Positions 36,501 to 48,417 of a DNA stretch of 64,000 nucleotides are shown here, piece by piece (position 1 is the stretch's first letter; each line of letters begins with the position of its first letter). The stretch is from positions 4,464,001 through 4,528,000 of the forward strand of contig OW051493.1 in the NCBI GenBank assembly GCA_932521035.1, written 5' to 3'. Position numbers and translations under genes: made by a program. The notes beneath the pieces were generated by a model. That model was given only the letters and a program-made list of their open reading frames with translations. It made no database searches and was not told where the DNA came from. The DNA is from Oscheius dolichura. Its lineage: Eukaryota; Nematoda; Chromadorea; Rhabditida; Rhabditidae.

Positions 36501-39027
36501 GAGACGTCATGAAAGAGGTTGGTCGCCTATTATGTCGGCTACAGCTGACCGGGGCTGTCCCTCCATTTTTAGGGGCTATAAAATGCGTTTTTGGAGGTGG
36601 CCGCCGCTTTTTCCCTCTATTTTTCCTCGCTACTATTAATCGGGTTCATGTCTCACAAATCCTGTACTCGGCAAACACTTCGCCAGCCGGTCGAACACGA
36701 GAAGAAGCGACGAGGAAGGCCCTGATCCACACTTCATATGCACAGCTGTAGATGAGCTTGTGCTTGTTTGTTTTGTGACCATTCATAGTCTGTTGGCTCA
36801 CGGGACAGGGGGATCGATCATGATTGAATTTCAAAATGAGGGATCTGTGTGTTGGCAGGGGGATACGGTAGAGGCTGCTTGACCGAGTTTATGGCTCAAG
36901 AGGGACAGAGACATTTTCAGATGTTGACCCGCACGGGACCTTACCCGCAGATAGTCCTGCCCTCAAATGGCTTCTGGCAGGACGGCGTCAGCCAGAGCAA
37001 CATCTCCGTGGACGAGGAGCTCCTCGGCCTGGGGATGAGCAGCTGTGCCCGGTTCAAGATGGAAACCGACGAGACCTCCCACTGCTACAGACGGTACTTC
37101 TTCGGAAGGGTAAGGACAGTAGGCAGACGGTTGACACAACCCCCTTTCAGGAGCACCACGACTTCTTCGCCTGGGATCCCCTGCTCGGTCCTCTCGTACT
37201 CTCCGTTCGCACAGAAGTCATTTCTTCTCAAGACCATTTCCGTATTATGCTACGTACCAGAAAAGGGACAACCCATGAGATTGTTTCCGCCTCTGCCCTA
37301 GCTGACCGTCCCTCAGCCAGTCGAATGGCCAGATTGCTCTGCGATGACATCTCCACAGAACATTTCTCTCCCGTGGCATTCCCCGGGGGATCGGAACTCA
37401 TTGTCCAGTACGACGAACACGTGTTGACGACCACCTATAAATTCGGAGTAATCTACCAGAAGGGCGGGCAGACGACCGAGGAAGAACTCTTTGGAAATGC
37501 CGTTGGCAGCCCCGCCTTCGACGAATTCCTCTCTATCATTGGGGATACTGTAGACCTGCAAGGATTCCAGGTAAGACACTACCTGATCCAAGCAAAGAGC
37601 CTGTTTAGGGTTACCGCGGGGGATTGGACACAGTTCACGGGCAGACAGGCAACCAGGCAGTCTACACCGAGTTCCGCGGAAGGGAATGCCTCTTCCACGT
37701 CTCGACCATGCTACCGTACACTTTCGGGGACAGCCAACAACTCCAGAGGAAGCGGCACATTGGAAACGACATAGTCACCATCATCTTCCAGGTTAGCATC
37801 TGCCTTATCGATAAAATATCAGCCAATTCCAGGAAGCCAACACTCCGTTTGCTCCCGATATGATAGCCAGCAACTTCCTTCACGCATATATTGTCGTCCA
37901 GCCCATCGATCCCTGCACAGACCGGGTACGGTACCGGGTGGCCGTCGCTGCCAGAGATGATGTCCCCTTCTTCGGTCCGACTCTCCCGGCTCCGTCCATC
38001 TTCCGACGAGGACAGGACTTCCGAAACTTCCTTCTGACCAAGTTGATCAATGCCGAGAATGCCGCCTACAAGAGCGTCAAGTTTGCCAAGTTGGCAGAGA
38101 GGACGCGCTCCTCTCTACTGGACGGACTCTACGCAAACCTGAAGGAGAAGGCCGAATTCTTCGGAACTCCTCTTTTGGAGACGACGGAACAGGTCCACAA
38201 AGACACGAATGCCGGAATATTTTCGTCTGTGAAGAAGGCCATAATCGGAAGATCTCGCTCCGTCTCCCAGGAGGTCAGCGCCCCCAACAGAGCCGTCTCC
38301 ATGACTGCTGGAGGAATGAGGAACTTTCAGGTTTGTAGAGTCTCTTCATCCTATAATGACAATACCTCCAGGTTCCAAAACGAGGAACGGCCTCAGAGCG
38401 AGATGCCAAGAGCAGCTCTTCGAGTGGAACGGGTTCTCTCAGAAGACACAGCCCCATTCCCGACGACAGGAGTACCTCGCCCACGGAGGAGGACACAACC
38501 ACTGTCACCCCTACTAATCGACCTGTGAACAGACGAGTGATCAGCAGACATGTCAGTCTGAAGACACCTTTCAAGGACTGGGAGATGTCCTCGACCGACA
38601 ACGACTCCCCCGACCATGAGCACGACTCCGACACGGGAATGGTAAGGGTTCCCAGAAGCACGGGTAACGTTCTTCTTTAGGAGTCGATGTCCTCTATCGA
38701 CATGTCCAACCGAACTGCCCGCCTCTCGTGTACCTTCTGTTTGGACGACGATGTCCGCAAGCTGCAAGGCCTCGTCCAAGATGTGGATCACCTTCAGCTG
38801 GAGAGGAACGATCTCCTGAGACAGAATGTCACCTGTAAAACGGACATCAAGAAACTCAAAGAAAGGTTGGGCCTCCATGGGTGAAGTGAATAATAGGTCA
38901 TTTCAGGCAGTCATGTCTGTCAGAAGAACTCGAACGAGCCAATTCGGAAATCGCTCGCCTTCGTCGTCTAGTCCGCCCAGCGGAGCCCAGGCCCCATGAG
39001 AGGGCCTACAGTGACGTCTCCGTCTGA
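30517..39027 (+). CDS. Rap1 GTPase-activating protein with GoLoco motif (Rap1GAP)
   Basis: Exons at 30517-30611, 31033-31065 and 33906-34011 join in phase to a novel Cys-bearing N-terminus ([20 protein letters not shown]). Exon 34286-34366 encodes a GoLoco motif, [20 protein letters not shown], which binds GDP-loaded G-alpha-i/o. Exon 35909-36379 encodes a basic, Ser-rich linker of about 155 residues ([20 protein letters not shown]...). The GAP region starts near 36870 ([13 protein letters not shown]) and includes [39 protein letters not shown] and [14 protein letters not shown], where the Asn of the HIGND is the catalytic 'asparagine thumb'. [13 protein letters not shown] and [11 protein letters not shown]-like [11 protein letters not shown] follow. 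The C-terminus is Ser-rich and ends in coiled coil (LEERLNSE-like [17 protein letters not shown]). The enzyme turns off Rap1. Introns of 2.8 kb and 1.5 kb are unusually long for this window. Earlier 5' exons may exist. Confidence 0.9.
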
Positions 39028-39283
39028 GCCAGAGAATCTCTTCGCTGGAGTAACAGGGTACAAACAATTCGGGCCTCAAGTGTCTTCCTCATACTTCTTT
39101 CCTCCCTCAGATATCTTCAAAAGTACTTTATCTTCACCTAATAAATATCTATATTTATACTTATCCCAGAAAGCGGGCTGATAGAATTCAACAGAGATGA
39201 TTAACAACTAATACAAGGAAGGGGTATATTCTTTATTCTTTTGTCTTTGCTTTTATCACATCTTCGTCTTTGGTCGTCCCGGC
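39028..39283. other. Convergent 3' flanks of Rap1GAP and PTP genes
   Basis: A short spacer with an 'aataaa' signal near 39140 for Rap1GAP. On the minus strand the T-rich run near 39229-39250 would be the 3' end of the phosphatase transcript. No gene is seen. Confidence 0.4.
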
Positions 39284-40760
39284 TCACTGCTGGAATGCCT
39301 TGCAATAGGTGTTGTACTCCTGGGTGAAGGCGTCCAGCATTTTGAAGAACTTGTTGTCCTTGATCACAAAGTGGGTCGAGATGTACTTCAGGGCGACCAT
39401 GTGCACGAAGAGGTACTGGTGCTGCGTCTGGATCGAGTTGTTCCTCTGGCAGCGGATCTCCCGCAGGTAGGGCAGCGCGTCCGCGTTCCAGGGCTTGTTG
39501 GCGGCCAGCATCTCCATCAGCACGTCGATCAGCACCAGGGCTCCTGTCCTCCCGATGCCCGCGCTGAATTTGTTCGTTTTTCTCTTATAAAAGAGTGCCT
39601 ACCTGCAGTGGACGACAATCGGGCGGCCGTCCTTCTTGAAGGTTCGCGTCAGCATTTTGCACAGCTCGATGGGAGCCTCGTCGGCTGGCGGGGTGCCCCT
39701 GTCCGGCCAGTCCTTCCACCGGTAATGGGTGCATCTGTGTCGGACGTGGGGCTGCGTGGCCAGGGAGACCTCCAGATCGGTGACGATCACCTGCACCGAG
39801 GTCGTCGTCTTCCAGTTGTACTTGGAGATCTTCTTCGCGTTGACCGTCACCCCCTGGAGCTGGAGGGCCTTGGTCACCGTCTGCGGGAAGTACTCGGCGC
39901 ACTTGGCTGCATTCTAAAACAGAGCATTGCCATACGGTTAAAAAGGGAGACGAACCATTTCCTTGAAGTTGCACAGCATGAGGATTTGTCTCCCTGTCTA
40001 TCTGTCCGTATGACCTGTCGTCTGTACGGATTTGACGGAGGTAGACGATTTTTTTAACTTTGCGGCCAAAAAAGGCCGGAGCAAAATGATACAGCCACCC
40101 CTAGAAACTCAATTTTTTCATCACTTTTCACACATTCTGGTTGGCTACACCTTATTTTAGAGCCGGCTGAGCTCATCTAGCCAAAAAAAATTCTTGAAAA
40201 TACGGTGCACCGAGCCTCTGCACATTTTGGTAGATGGGGCTTTCAACTGAACCTCGATTGCGTGGTAGGGCGGAGACATTTCTCTGGTAAGGCATGAAAA
40301 AATCGTTTTTCTTAACAAAAATCGACTGTTTTTAGACACGCTCCATGTAAATGAGCCGGCTTCAAAATAAGGTGTAGCCAACCAGAATGTGTGAAAAGTG
40401 ATGAAAAAATTGAGTTTCCGGGGGTGGCTGTATCATTTTGCTCCGGCCTTTTTTGGCCGCAAAGTTAAAAAAATCGTCTACCTTTGACGGATGAAATTCA
40501 AGTGACTCACAATTCCGTTCACTGGGCTAAGTTTTGATGAGGAATACGATAAAAATAATCTCGTATCTTGAAATCCCGAAAATCGAGCGCTACCTGCATA
40601 AAATGGGGTTGCTGTATGATTTTGAATCGCACTGTACCAACGTGGCCGATAGCGGCCGGAGGCATACTTGTATGCCAGAAGCCGCCAATCGTGCCGGGCA
40701 GTGGAGCCTGGGCACAGATGAACTTCTTTTGGCCAATGGTCTCTTCTGATTCTGCCAGGC
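39284..40760 (-). CDS. Classical protein tyrosine phosphatase (5' end unresolved)
   Basis: The C-terminal exons are clear. One reads ILMLCNFKEM; the next joins NAAKCAEYFPQTVTKALQLQ to KKISKYNWKTTTSVQVIV. The WPD loop is HYRWKDWPDRGTPPADEAP, and the P-loop, split by a small intron, is VVHCSAGIGRTGALVLIDVL, with the catalytic Cys and Arg. The Q-loop is SIQTQHQYLFVHMVALKYI, and the protein ends EYNTYCKAFQQ-stop. Upstream, about 40660-40750 encodes QKKFICAQAPLPGTIGGFW, the usual block before the central sheet. The junction between FW and ILMLC is shorter than in other family members, so an exon may be missed. The gene's N-terminal exons are not identified. A 443-bp inverted-repeat element sits in the intron between these exons. 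The family removes phosphate from phosphotyrosine; receptor or cytosolic form cannot be told. Confidence 0.75.
40040..40482. mobile_element. MULE-like non-autonomous inverted-repeat element (MITE)
   Basis: The element has terminal inverted repeats of about 129 bp (40040-40168 and 40354-40482) that match almost perfectly. They begin ggtagacgatttttttaac and end with the reverse complement. Both flanks carry the same 9-bp word tttgacgga (40031-40039 and 40483-40491), which reads as a target-site duplication. A 9-bp duplication with long inverted repeats is the hallmark of Mutator-like elements. The 185-bp middle has no coding frame, so it would need a transposase supplied from elsewhere. It lies in an intron of the phosphatase gene, close to an exon border. 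Confidence 0.85.
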
Positions 40761-43640
40761 TTTCGGCAGCTTGTCGAAACCAGAGATTACCCGACCCCCT
40801 GACCTGTGGTGGCTCTGTTAATACAAAAGCTATCGACCGTCTCAACTTTCTGTCTAAAACTAAAAATTGTCTATCTTATACCACGGGCATAGCGAACCGA
40901 TAAATACGAACCCAGACTAGCTGCGTTATCCAAAGGCAGGAGGACTAACTAGAAATAACTCCAAAGGATCGTCTTGCCTTTTTTTTCTGTATTTTCTTCA
41001 ATACACTAGAAGTCTTTTAAAGTCAGAAGGTCCCCTTTCCATTGCGGGGATCATGCATACCAATCGGAATAATCTCTTAGCATTACAGCCGGTCTTCCAC
41101 CGGCCAGCACGCATTCGTCCGTGTTGCCCTCTCTCCGTCCCCGAAGTGCATGGCGGTGCCTGGTAATGAGAGTCGTACAAGTTTCGTACTCTCCCGCCTC
41201 GTATTCAAGTTGTCCGTTCTTGGAAAAGAAAAAGAGCAGACGAAGAGCGATGACCACTACTAATTGCTCACTGGCCTGTTGAACTCCGGCCACCAGGAAG
41301 CTCCTCGTCTCTTTGTGTTTTGACCCCGAGGAACTGAAAGGTGTCCAGTTTCCTAGTTCCTGTCCCTGACAAGGTTATTCTCGGATGAGTCTATCCATCG
41401 GAACAGAGAGTGTATGCAGAGGGAAAGTGCCCGGACGGTTCATGTGTCCTTCGCTGCCCAAACGGGGCAATGGCGACCCGTGCCTTCCAGTGCTGCTTGG
41501 CAGCCAGGGCTGTTATCTACGCCCTGGCCGTTGGTGGCGTGTACTTTGAGGGAAAGTACACGTCCGAATTAATCTACCGCTTTGTAAGCTCGATGAGGAC
41601 ACGGCCGGCACCGAGGGGATTCGTCGCCCCGGGTGGCTGGACATCCGAATTACGAGGAAGGCATCAATGGCCGGGACGAATGAAAATGAACGGGAGCAAG
41701 AGGATGAAACACCACAGCTACAGTAGTCCTTGTCAAGGGCAGTCCCCGCCACAGATTCCCATGGCTTCCTCCTCCAGTCAACTGGCTACTACCCGTTGAA
41801 ATGGTCTCCCCCGGGATGATATCTCCCTTTTGTCCCCCTCATCAGTGTTTGACCTTGAAAGTGCAAAGACGATAAAGGTGTTTATAGGTCTGGCAGGGCG
41901 AATATTAGCAGAGGATGTCTCGGATTATATTCAGGTAGAACACTAATTAATCAGAAACGCGTGGGAGGGATCAGAAGGAGAGAGGCTTCCAGACAAAGCC
42001 GTCGCTGATCGGGACCAGAAGAGGAATAAGCCGTTTCGGGAAGGCCAGAGAAAGAGCTTTCCATTTCCATGATTATGCCTCTTCTCACATCCTCGTCTGG
42101 GATTACTGTAGCTGATAATTGTTGTTGCTTACAGGGCTGTCTGTATAGGGTCTTCTTCTTCTTACGACTGGAGTGCCCTCCTCAGATCTCTTTCCATTGT
42201 TTTCAAACTTACAGTATCAACTTCTACCTCCTCCCAAAACATCTCGAAAAAGGAGTAGCCGTATTTTTTCTTAGGAGGCCAGTCGTGCAATTCAAATGCT
42301 CCTTTCTTTGTCCTCTCCCGCAGCTGTACTTCCCGTCCTCGGCTCCATTTGATGTCTATTTTTTTCGCCGTAGTGTCCAAAAAAATGTCCCGAATCATTC
42401 ATCGTCGCAGATGGGTCGTCGTACCTTGCCGTGCCCTGTTGTCCTTTGGCCGTCCCCCCTCCTCCAAATATTTTGGTCCCCCGACTCCTTGGATCCAGTC
42501 TACTGGCTGCTGACCTGTTTACCGCCTCCACAAATCTCTCACCCAGTTGCATCCTGGCCTCTCTGGGTCGCCGTTCTCATTGTCTTCTCCTTTCGTGCCA
42601 GCCTTCTCTTCGCGGACCCCTGATCCGAATGGGACCGCCCCTGTTCCCCCGTACAACCGACTGACCCCCTCTCCTCCCGTGCTAGGCACCGCATCTCCCA
42701 CCGCACCACTCTCTCCTAGCCTCCCGAACTCGGCGTCTCTCCGTTCCGCAGGCTCTCTTCTGCTCCCCGCCCGGTGCCCTCCGCCCAGCTGGCACTATTT
42801 CGACTCTCGCACGGCGTCTCCTCCCCGGCGCACTATTTCGTGCCTCTCTGACCAGCTGGCTGGCTGGTCAGTCAGTCCGCATGTCCGGCCTGGCTATTGC
42901 CGCTTCTGTTAGGGGATAAACTTCACACACGTGGTTCAACTCCTTTTTTCCCTTCCTGGCCTCCAGGAGGCCAGTCTACTTGCCTCGGTTAACCTCCAAA
43001 AGCTCCCTCGCCCCCGGTGTTAACATCCTCCTCAGTTGCATCAAGTTTTCCCAATCCAGATCCGACTTCCGATCCACTCTCGGTATCCCCGTCGCCTCTT
43101 CTCAAAACAGACCTTTGCTCCCCTTCTTTCCTCCTCTTGACCAGTTCTGCTCGCACTTGTTTGTGCTACCGTCTCCTCCAGTTTATCTCTCTAATTCACC
43201 ATATTTAAAAGTCAAAGAAGATAAAAAGAAGGAGGGAACGGATCAAAAAGATCTATTTCTGTGTCGATCTGTTGCGGGAACCCCTTTTTTCTCTTTGATT
43301 TGTTGTCCATAAGAAACGGCGCGCCGTTTTTTGTTCGAAGCAATGTGCAGCAGTATCGAATTGTGGGGTTCGTACCCGGGACTACTGCTACCGGCCTCGG
43401 GAGGATCTCAACCTCCAGCTTTTGGGGCGTACTAGTCCGTGATCCCATCTTCGGACATCCCTAATCTGCGGTGGCGCCGGGTGCCAGGCGCCCATGTCTC
43501 GGAGAGTACTCTGAGGCCGCAATTCGCACCTGTCCTCACGATTCTTTGACCTCGTTACGCTTCTTCTTCGACTCATCCTCCGGCCTCCGTCTCCCAGGAG
43601 GAGTACTAATCCCTTCTATTTATAGGCAAAGGGGAGCCGA
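40761..43640. other. Region between the PTP and PERIOD genes with no firm gene
   Basis: The left part should contain the missing 5' exons of the phosphatase (minus strand), which I could not identify. Near 41410-41727 two overlapping + frames, one Cys-rich and one ending DETPQLQ-stop, have a good gtaagc donor between them but no family match. From about 42100 to 43200 the + strand is pyrimidine-rich, like an intron or leader of the PERIOD gene. A 16-bp perfect palindrome followed by Ts lies at 43314-43329. Confidence 0.35.
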
Positions 43641-46600
43641 ATGAACCCTCAAGAGGCGGCCAGCAACACCCGCGCCCCTCTGGAAGAACAGGGGTCGACG
43701 ATGTCTCCGCCACACACGTGGACGGAGTCGGACGGGAAGACGGAGAACGAGGAGGACGGCGACTCGAGGTACCTCTTCTCGCTAGTGCTCTCCATGCCGG
43801 ACGGCAACATCCTGTCGTCCCGGATCGCCTCGGACTCCGTTACTCAACAGGTAGGAAGGGTCTCTTTATTTTTAGGGGCAGACCTGTTCTTTTTTGTTGC
43901 TTCTCCCCTTGCGTTCCCCTTGTTCCATACCGGACCGTTGCGGTGGAATCGTGAGCGCTCGCTCCATTTTGTGTGCGCAGCGTGGTGGCGTCGGTCGTCC
44001 CGTCGAGGACCCGTAGGGTGAGGAACAAAGAGCAGGGGCTAATGGGGGGCCTGTATTCCCCTCGTCTACAAGATGTATAAGACAGTCACTTTTACAGGAG
44101 CTACGGCCAGGAGCGAACCTGTTCCCTTTGTTGGACGCCAAGGCACAGTCGTTCCTCGTTACGGCAGCTGCCACCTCCCACAAACAACGCCTTTTCTGCA
44201 GAATCAACAGGTGAATATAATAATTACTTCTCTCCTTTAAACAGAGGGACGGGGACATGTTTATTCCTAGACTATTGTCCTTGAAAAGGTCGAAAACCGC
44301 GTCGAATCCAGCCGGAGTGACCGGCGCGAGGCGGGCGAGAGAGCGCGCGATCGGAAGATACGCAGAGCGGGTACGGGAGGCGGCCTTGTACGCGTGGGAA
44401 GCGAGAGACCAGCGTGGGAAAGGAGGGCCGAAAGGAGCTGACAAAGTTGAGAGATCGGGCTTGACCGGGAGGTGGACGCGCCGGGGGCAGTCAGCAGTAC
44501 GGACGAGGAGGACCCAGAGAGGACAGACTGGTCACTAGGGAGGGTGCGGGTGAAGCTGACGGGAATGGATCGGGAATAAACCGGAGACGCAGACGGAGGA
44601 CGAGACAAAAGGGCCGTAAGACACGCAACACATTCGATCTGCGTTACGACAGGCTGCTGCAGTCGCCCCGAGGCGATCCGGACACACCTCTCTCCCCCCG
44701 CCGCACTCTCCTGTCTTCTCCCCTTCAAAACTCCTAATTCCCGATGAATTTCAGCAGCCGGATGCAGAATGCCTGCGAGCTGCTCTGCGAGTTCGAGAAC
44801 CAGAAGGCCAAGGTGACAGCGCTGGCGCTGAGGCCAGCTTTCGGACCCTCGGCGCCCTTCCACTCCATCACCTTCACCACGAAGCACACCGCGACCTGCG
44901 CCATCAGCCACATGGACTACACGTCAGTCTGCCCGTCGTCCGTCGAACCGTAGACTTGTTCCAGGTCGATCCCGTATCTCGGCCATCTGCCCAGTGATGT
45001 TCTGGGCCGATCCATTCTGTCCCTCATCTGTGCCGGAGATGTCCAAGTCGTCCGACAGGCCCACATTGACCGTAAGTTCACAAAAAACCGCCGCAGTTTT
45101 TGAGCGTAGAATAGCAATAAAATCGGCGGAGGAGATCCGAGAAGCCACCCAAATGGGGGCTGTATCCCCCTGTCGAAATGGGCCGCTCAGGTGTTTCCGA
45201 CGGCGTTAAAGTGCAGCGGCCAGGTCGCGCTTCCGTGATCCTGAGATTCCAGTGTTCAACTCCCGGGGCAAGGTCGTCAAGAGCGTGGCTCCGTTGCGTT
45301 TCGTCGCCTACAACGGGGCCCTCCTTCGGGCCGAGACCGAATGGTCCGCCTATGTCAACCCCTGGAGCAAGCGGATCGAGATGGTCGTCGCCCGACACCG
45401 GATTGTCGACGCTCCCGTCGGAGGTACGAGTTCACCCGCAAAAAGTACCTAAAAACGTCAGATTCAGACGCGAATGTGCTGGAACCGCCGGCCGAGAAGA
45501 CCCAGGTCCAGATCCTCCCGCCCAGTATGGCCAAGATTTTCGAGGACGAGCTCCGGGGAATAATGTCTACGGTGAGTCGGGTGCCTGATACACGCTGTCC
45601 TTACGCGTCCCGGCACAACCACATCGAGTCCCAGATACGACCTGCCGCAGTAAGGAACGCGATGCCACCGCGGCTGACCCTAATACCGGGCACTTGGCTA
45701 GTACGGGGCTTGGGGAGTGAGAACGCCCTTCTCCAAGGAAGCCCACTTCATCATTCTGACCCCCGAGAAACTGTCCTTTCACAGTCCACCAGTCTCCCTC
45801 TCCCTATCTAAAACCCAAGGCAATCCCTCCCCCTCACGCGACCCTTTCCTTGAAAATAACTATGAAATGTGTCTGACTCACCGGCCAGCCCAGCCCATTC
45901 CCCCTCGGGCTCTATTATTCACCAGCGGTCACCCAGTTAATTAGAATGACGCGTGTGTTTCGAAAAAGGAACGCTTTCCCGGTACGGGGATGCACTGGGG
46001 GGCCCCGGCCAGTGCCGGCCCAGGCGACGTCGTGCTAGCCAGGGAAGTCCTGTGCCATGCTGTCCCTGCACTTTCGCCGCCGCGGGGCTGGCACCCGCTG
46101 GTCATCTATCGGCCATTCCCGCGGCTCGGCCCCACCATGTAGCGTCAGTGAAGTCTCCAACAAAGGATGAGTTTGCCCAAAGTGTTGACTTTTAGGCTAC
46201 GGGTAGAGGGGAGGGGCTGGATGGGTAAAGGGGTACCCACATAAGGCAAGGGGCCTCCCCATTAGATAAGAACGGGAGATTCTCTGTGATGTATCAGAGG
46301 ATTGGAGAGAGTCTCCCGTTCTTTTCTCTTTTACGGCATCTTGAATTGTATCGAAGGCCAGGCCATCTCCTGAGATGCCTTAAAAGAGTTTGAATATACC
46401 CCTAGCACTATCAGATGGGAAGCACTACTCATTTCCTCCCCTCGAATTAGACGGTAGTGAGAATGAATGGGGGATTTTCTCCTTCAGTGCCCTCCACAAA
46501 TGCCCATCCCTGGCTGGCTACGGGAATTGTATCAAAGGTGTGAGCCACTCCTCCTGCTATCCTGAGTTGTATCAACAGGCGAAGCAGTTCCGCTTTTTTT

Positions 46601-47955
46601 ATAATTCTCCCCCAAATTAATTAGTCTAAATGGTATGATAATTAGAAGACAAGAGCCGTAAAGATTCCCGGTCGGTGTCCTTAGGACCCCGCCCCTGCGC
46701 GATGGTCAGTAGTCTGTTTGGTGCCACCCGGGGTCGCGTGTCGCCCATTCCCACGGTAGCCCCGTACTGTTTGTCCTATCGGCTGACGACCATTTCCCCC
46801 GTCTACTTCCGCCTCCTTTGCCTTACTCTGCTCGTTTCAGCCGGTGCCTCATAAGCGCCCCAAGGCTTCGATGTGCCAGCCGGCGCCGCGCCCCGCCGAT
46901 CTTGGGGCCTACATCGACCGAATCGTTGAGACGCTTGTCGTCAGCTCTACGGGTGCTCTTCCTGTCCCTATCAAGGTGTGTCCTCCCTCTTCTCTCTCTC
47001 ATCCCATCTTTTCAGGTGAAGGAGGAGCCTTCTTCCACTGATCTCCCCCTGACTTATAACCAGATCAACTGCCTAGAGAATGTCCGGCGTCTGCTCAACT
47101 CGACCTCCCGGCCCGAGTCGCCCACTGTCTCAGACTCTCCCGACGAACGGTAGGCTGCTTTCCCTTCCCGAGTCCCCGCTTCTCTTTGGTCGCCAACCTG
47201 CTTGCCCACGGTTCCACTCGCCCGTCCCCCCACAACAGAAGGGGGCAGGTTGACCCTCAGAGAGTGCAATATAGTGTCCCTATGACCTATTGGTACCAGC
47301 CGGGTTGTTTGTCGCGTACCGCACAGCATGAAGGCCGTGGGTGGCGCACCGTCACAACAAAACGCGTCTCCCGGCATAAACATGCCGATGACCATCCTGA
47401 GACTATCTTGACATTTACAGGCGGCCACTGCCACCGGTGCCCCTCACGAGAGAAACCCTCCAGCAGCACACCCGCCGGTGGGAGGAGGAGTGCCGCGAGA
47501 CATGGAGTCGTCGTCTGAAGCGGATGTCGACCGACATGTTGCCTGGTCACCCCCTTGCCAAACAGGCCCGGCCCAGCACCTCCTCCACCCCTCCTGTCCA
47601 CTGGAGTCAGGCCCAGAGGGAAGAATTCTACCGGAGTCTGGGGCCCAATCCTCCGCCTCCTCCTGGAAAGAACTTCCAGGTGAGATAGATATCGGAGATC
47701 CTCTAATTGGTCTCCTTGCAGATTACGACGGTGCCTCTGCCGCCTGCCGACACCCCGACCACGACTACAGCTACCTCCGAGCGCTTCTCTGCCTTCACCG
47801 CCGTGCAGCCCAAGCTATCCTCTCTGCCGCTGTCCCTGTCCATCCAGCAGGACTCCTCGCCCTCCGTCATCCACTCTCCCGACGCTCTCATGGTCCCTAT
47901 GGGGGCGGCCGCCTCTCGGTTGCTCTTCGCTCCTCGAGCCCTGACCCAGGAGTAG
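43641..47955 (+). CDS. lin-42: PERIOD / LIN-42 circadian and developmental timing protein
   Basis: The start gives MNPQEAASNTRAPLEEQG; an acceptor (tttatag) lies 15 nt upstream. The first exons (43641-43850, 44098-44211 and from 44753) encode a PAS-A-like part with FCRINSSRMQNACELLCEFE. The link FTTKHTATCAISHMDYT and the PAS-B block PYLGHLPSDVLGRSILSLIC are very close to insect and vertebrate PERIOD. So are AETEWSAYVNPWSKRIEMVV and ARHRIVDAPVG. After an intron of about 1.27 kb (from 45570) the C-terminal exons encode KRPKASMCQPAPRPADLGAY and an SYQ-like segment (PLTYNQINCLENVRRLLNST). Next comes an LT-like segment (PLTRETLQQHTRRWEEECRE), and the protein ends with a Pro-rich region (ALTQE-stop). 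PERIOD represses CLOCK:CYCLE-type factors; in Caenorhabditis LIN-42 times moulting and heterochronic steps and binds casein kinase 1. Inner exon borders in the PAS part are approximate. Confidence 0.9.
46268..46323. other. Near-perfect 18-bp hairpin in the PERIOD gene's large intron
   Basis: The arms 46268-46285 and 46306-46323 pair over 18 positions (aagaacgggaga with tctcccgttctt, then one t-g position, then tctct with agaga), with a 20-nt loop. The stem is shorter than a usual microRNA precursor. It could be a small structured intronic RNA, a foldback element, or chance. Confidence 0.5.
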
Positions 47956-48417
47956 TCCGTCGCAGCGCATCTCTCTTCTCCTTCTAGGCATATCCAATTG
48001 TCTCCTCGTCGCTCTTTCCTGTGTTTCGCAACCTGTGCTTTATTCGTTGCCTTTGACACTGCCCTTGTGATTTTCTATATATATTTTTATATTTTTCTCG
48101 TCTCCACACACCATCCCGTCTTTCATGCCGACTTTGTCGGAACCGTGCACGCCTGAACGGCCTCATTCTTCATATTAATGAGGTATCAGTAGGGAGACCC
48201 GTGCCCGTCCCATGTGCAATCTTTTTGCGGTTCTTTCTGTTCTTTCATCTCTCTCTTCCTTTCGTTTTGTATGTGTATATTGATTTGATATAGGTGATCA
48301 TTACAGAGTTCAATGAATGGTTTAATAACTATAATTTTCTGTTTCCCCCACACAAAAAAAAGTACGAACAATATGAAGAAAAAAAGTTTTATTATGAATA
48401 CCTAACAAGGGAGCGGA
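47956..48417. other. Convergent 3' flanks of PERIOD and TOP3B; GC-to-AT switch
   Basis: No gene is seen. T-rich sequence with ttttatatttttctc near 48075 follows the PERIOD stop codon. Composition turns AT-rich from about 48180 onwards. Confidence 0.4.

Noticed and set aside
43340-43540. Possible SRP, snRNA or tRNA gene near ggggttcgtacccggg
   Set aside because: The T-loop-like word has no matching acceptor, D-arm or anticodon stem, and no signature of U snRNAs or SRP RNA was found.
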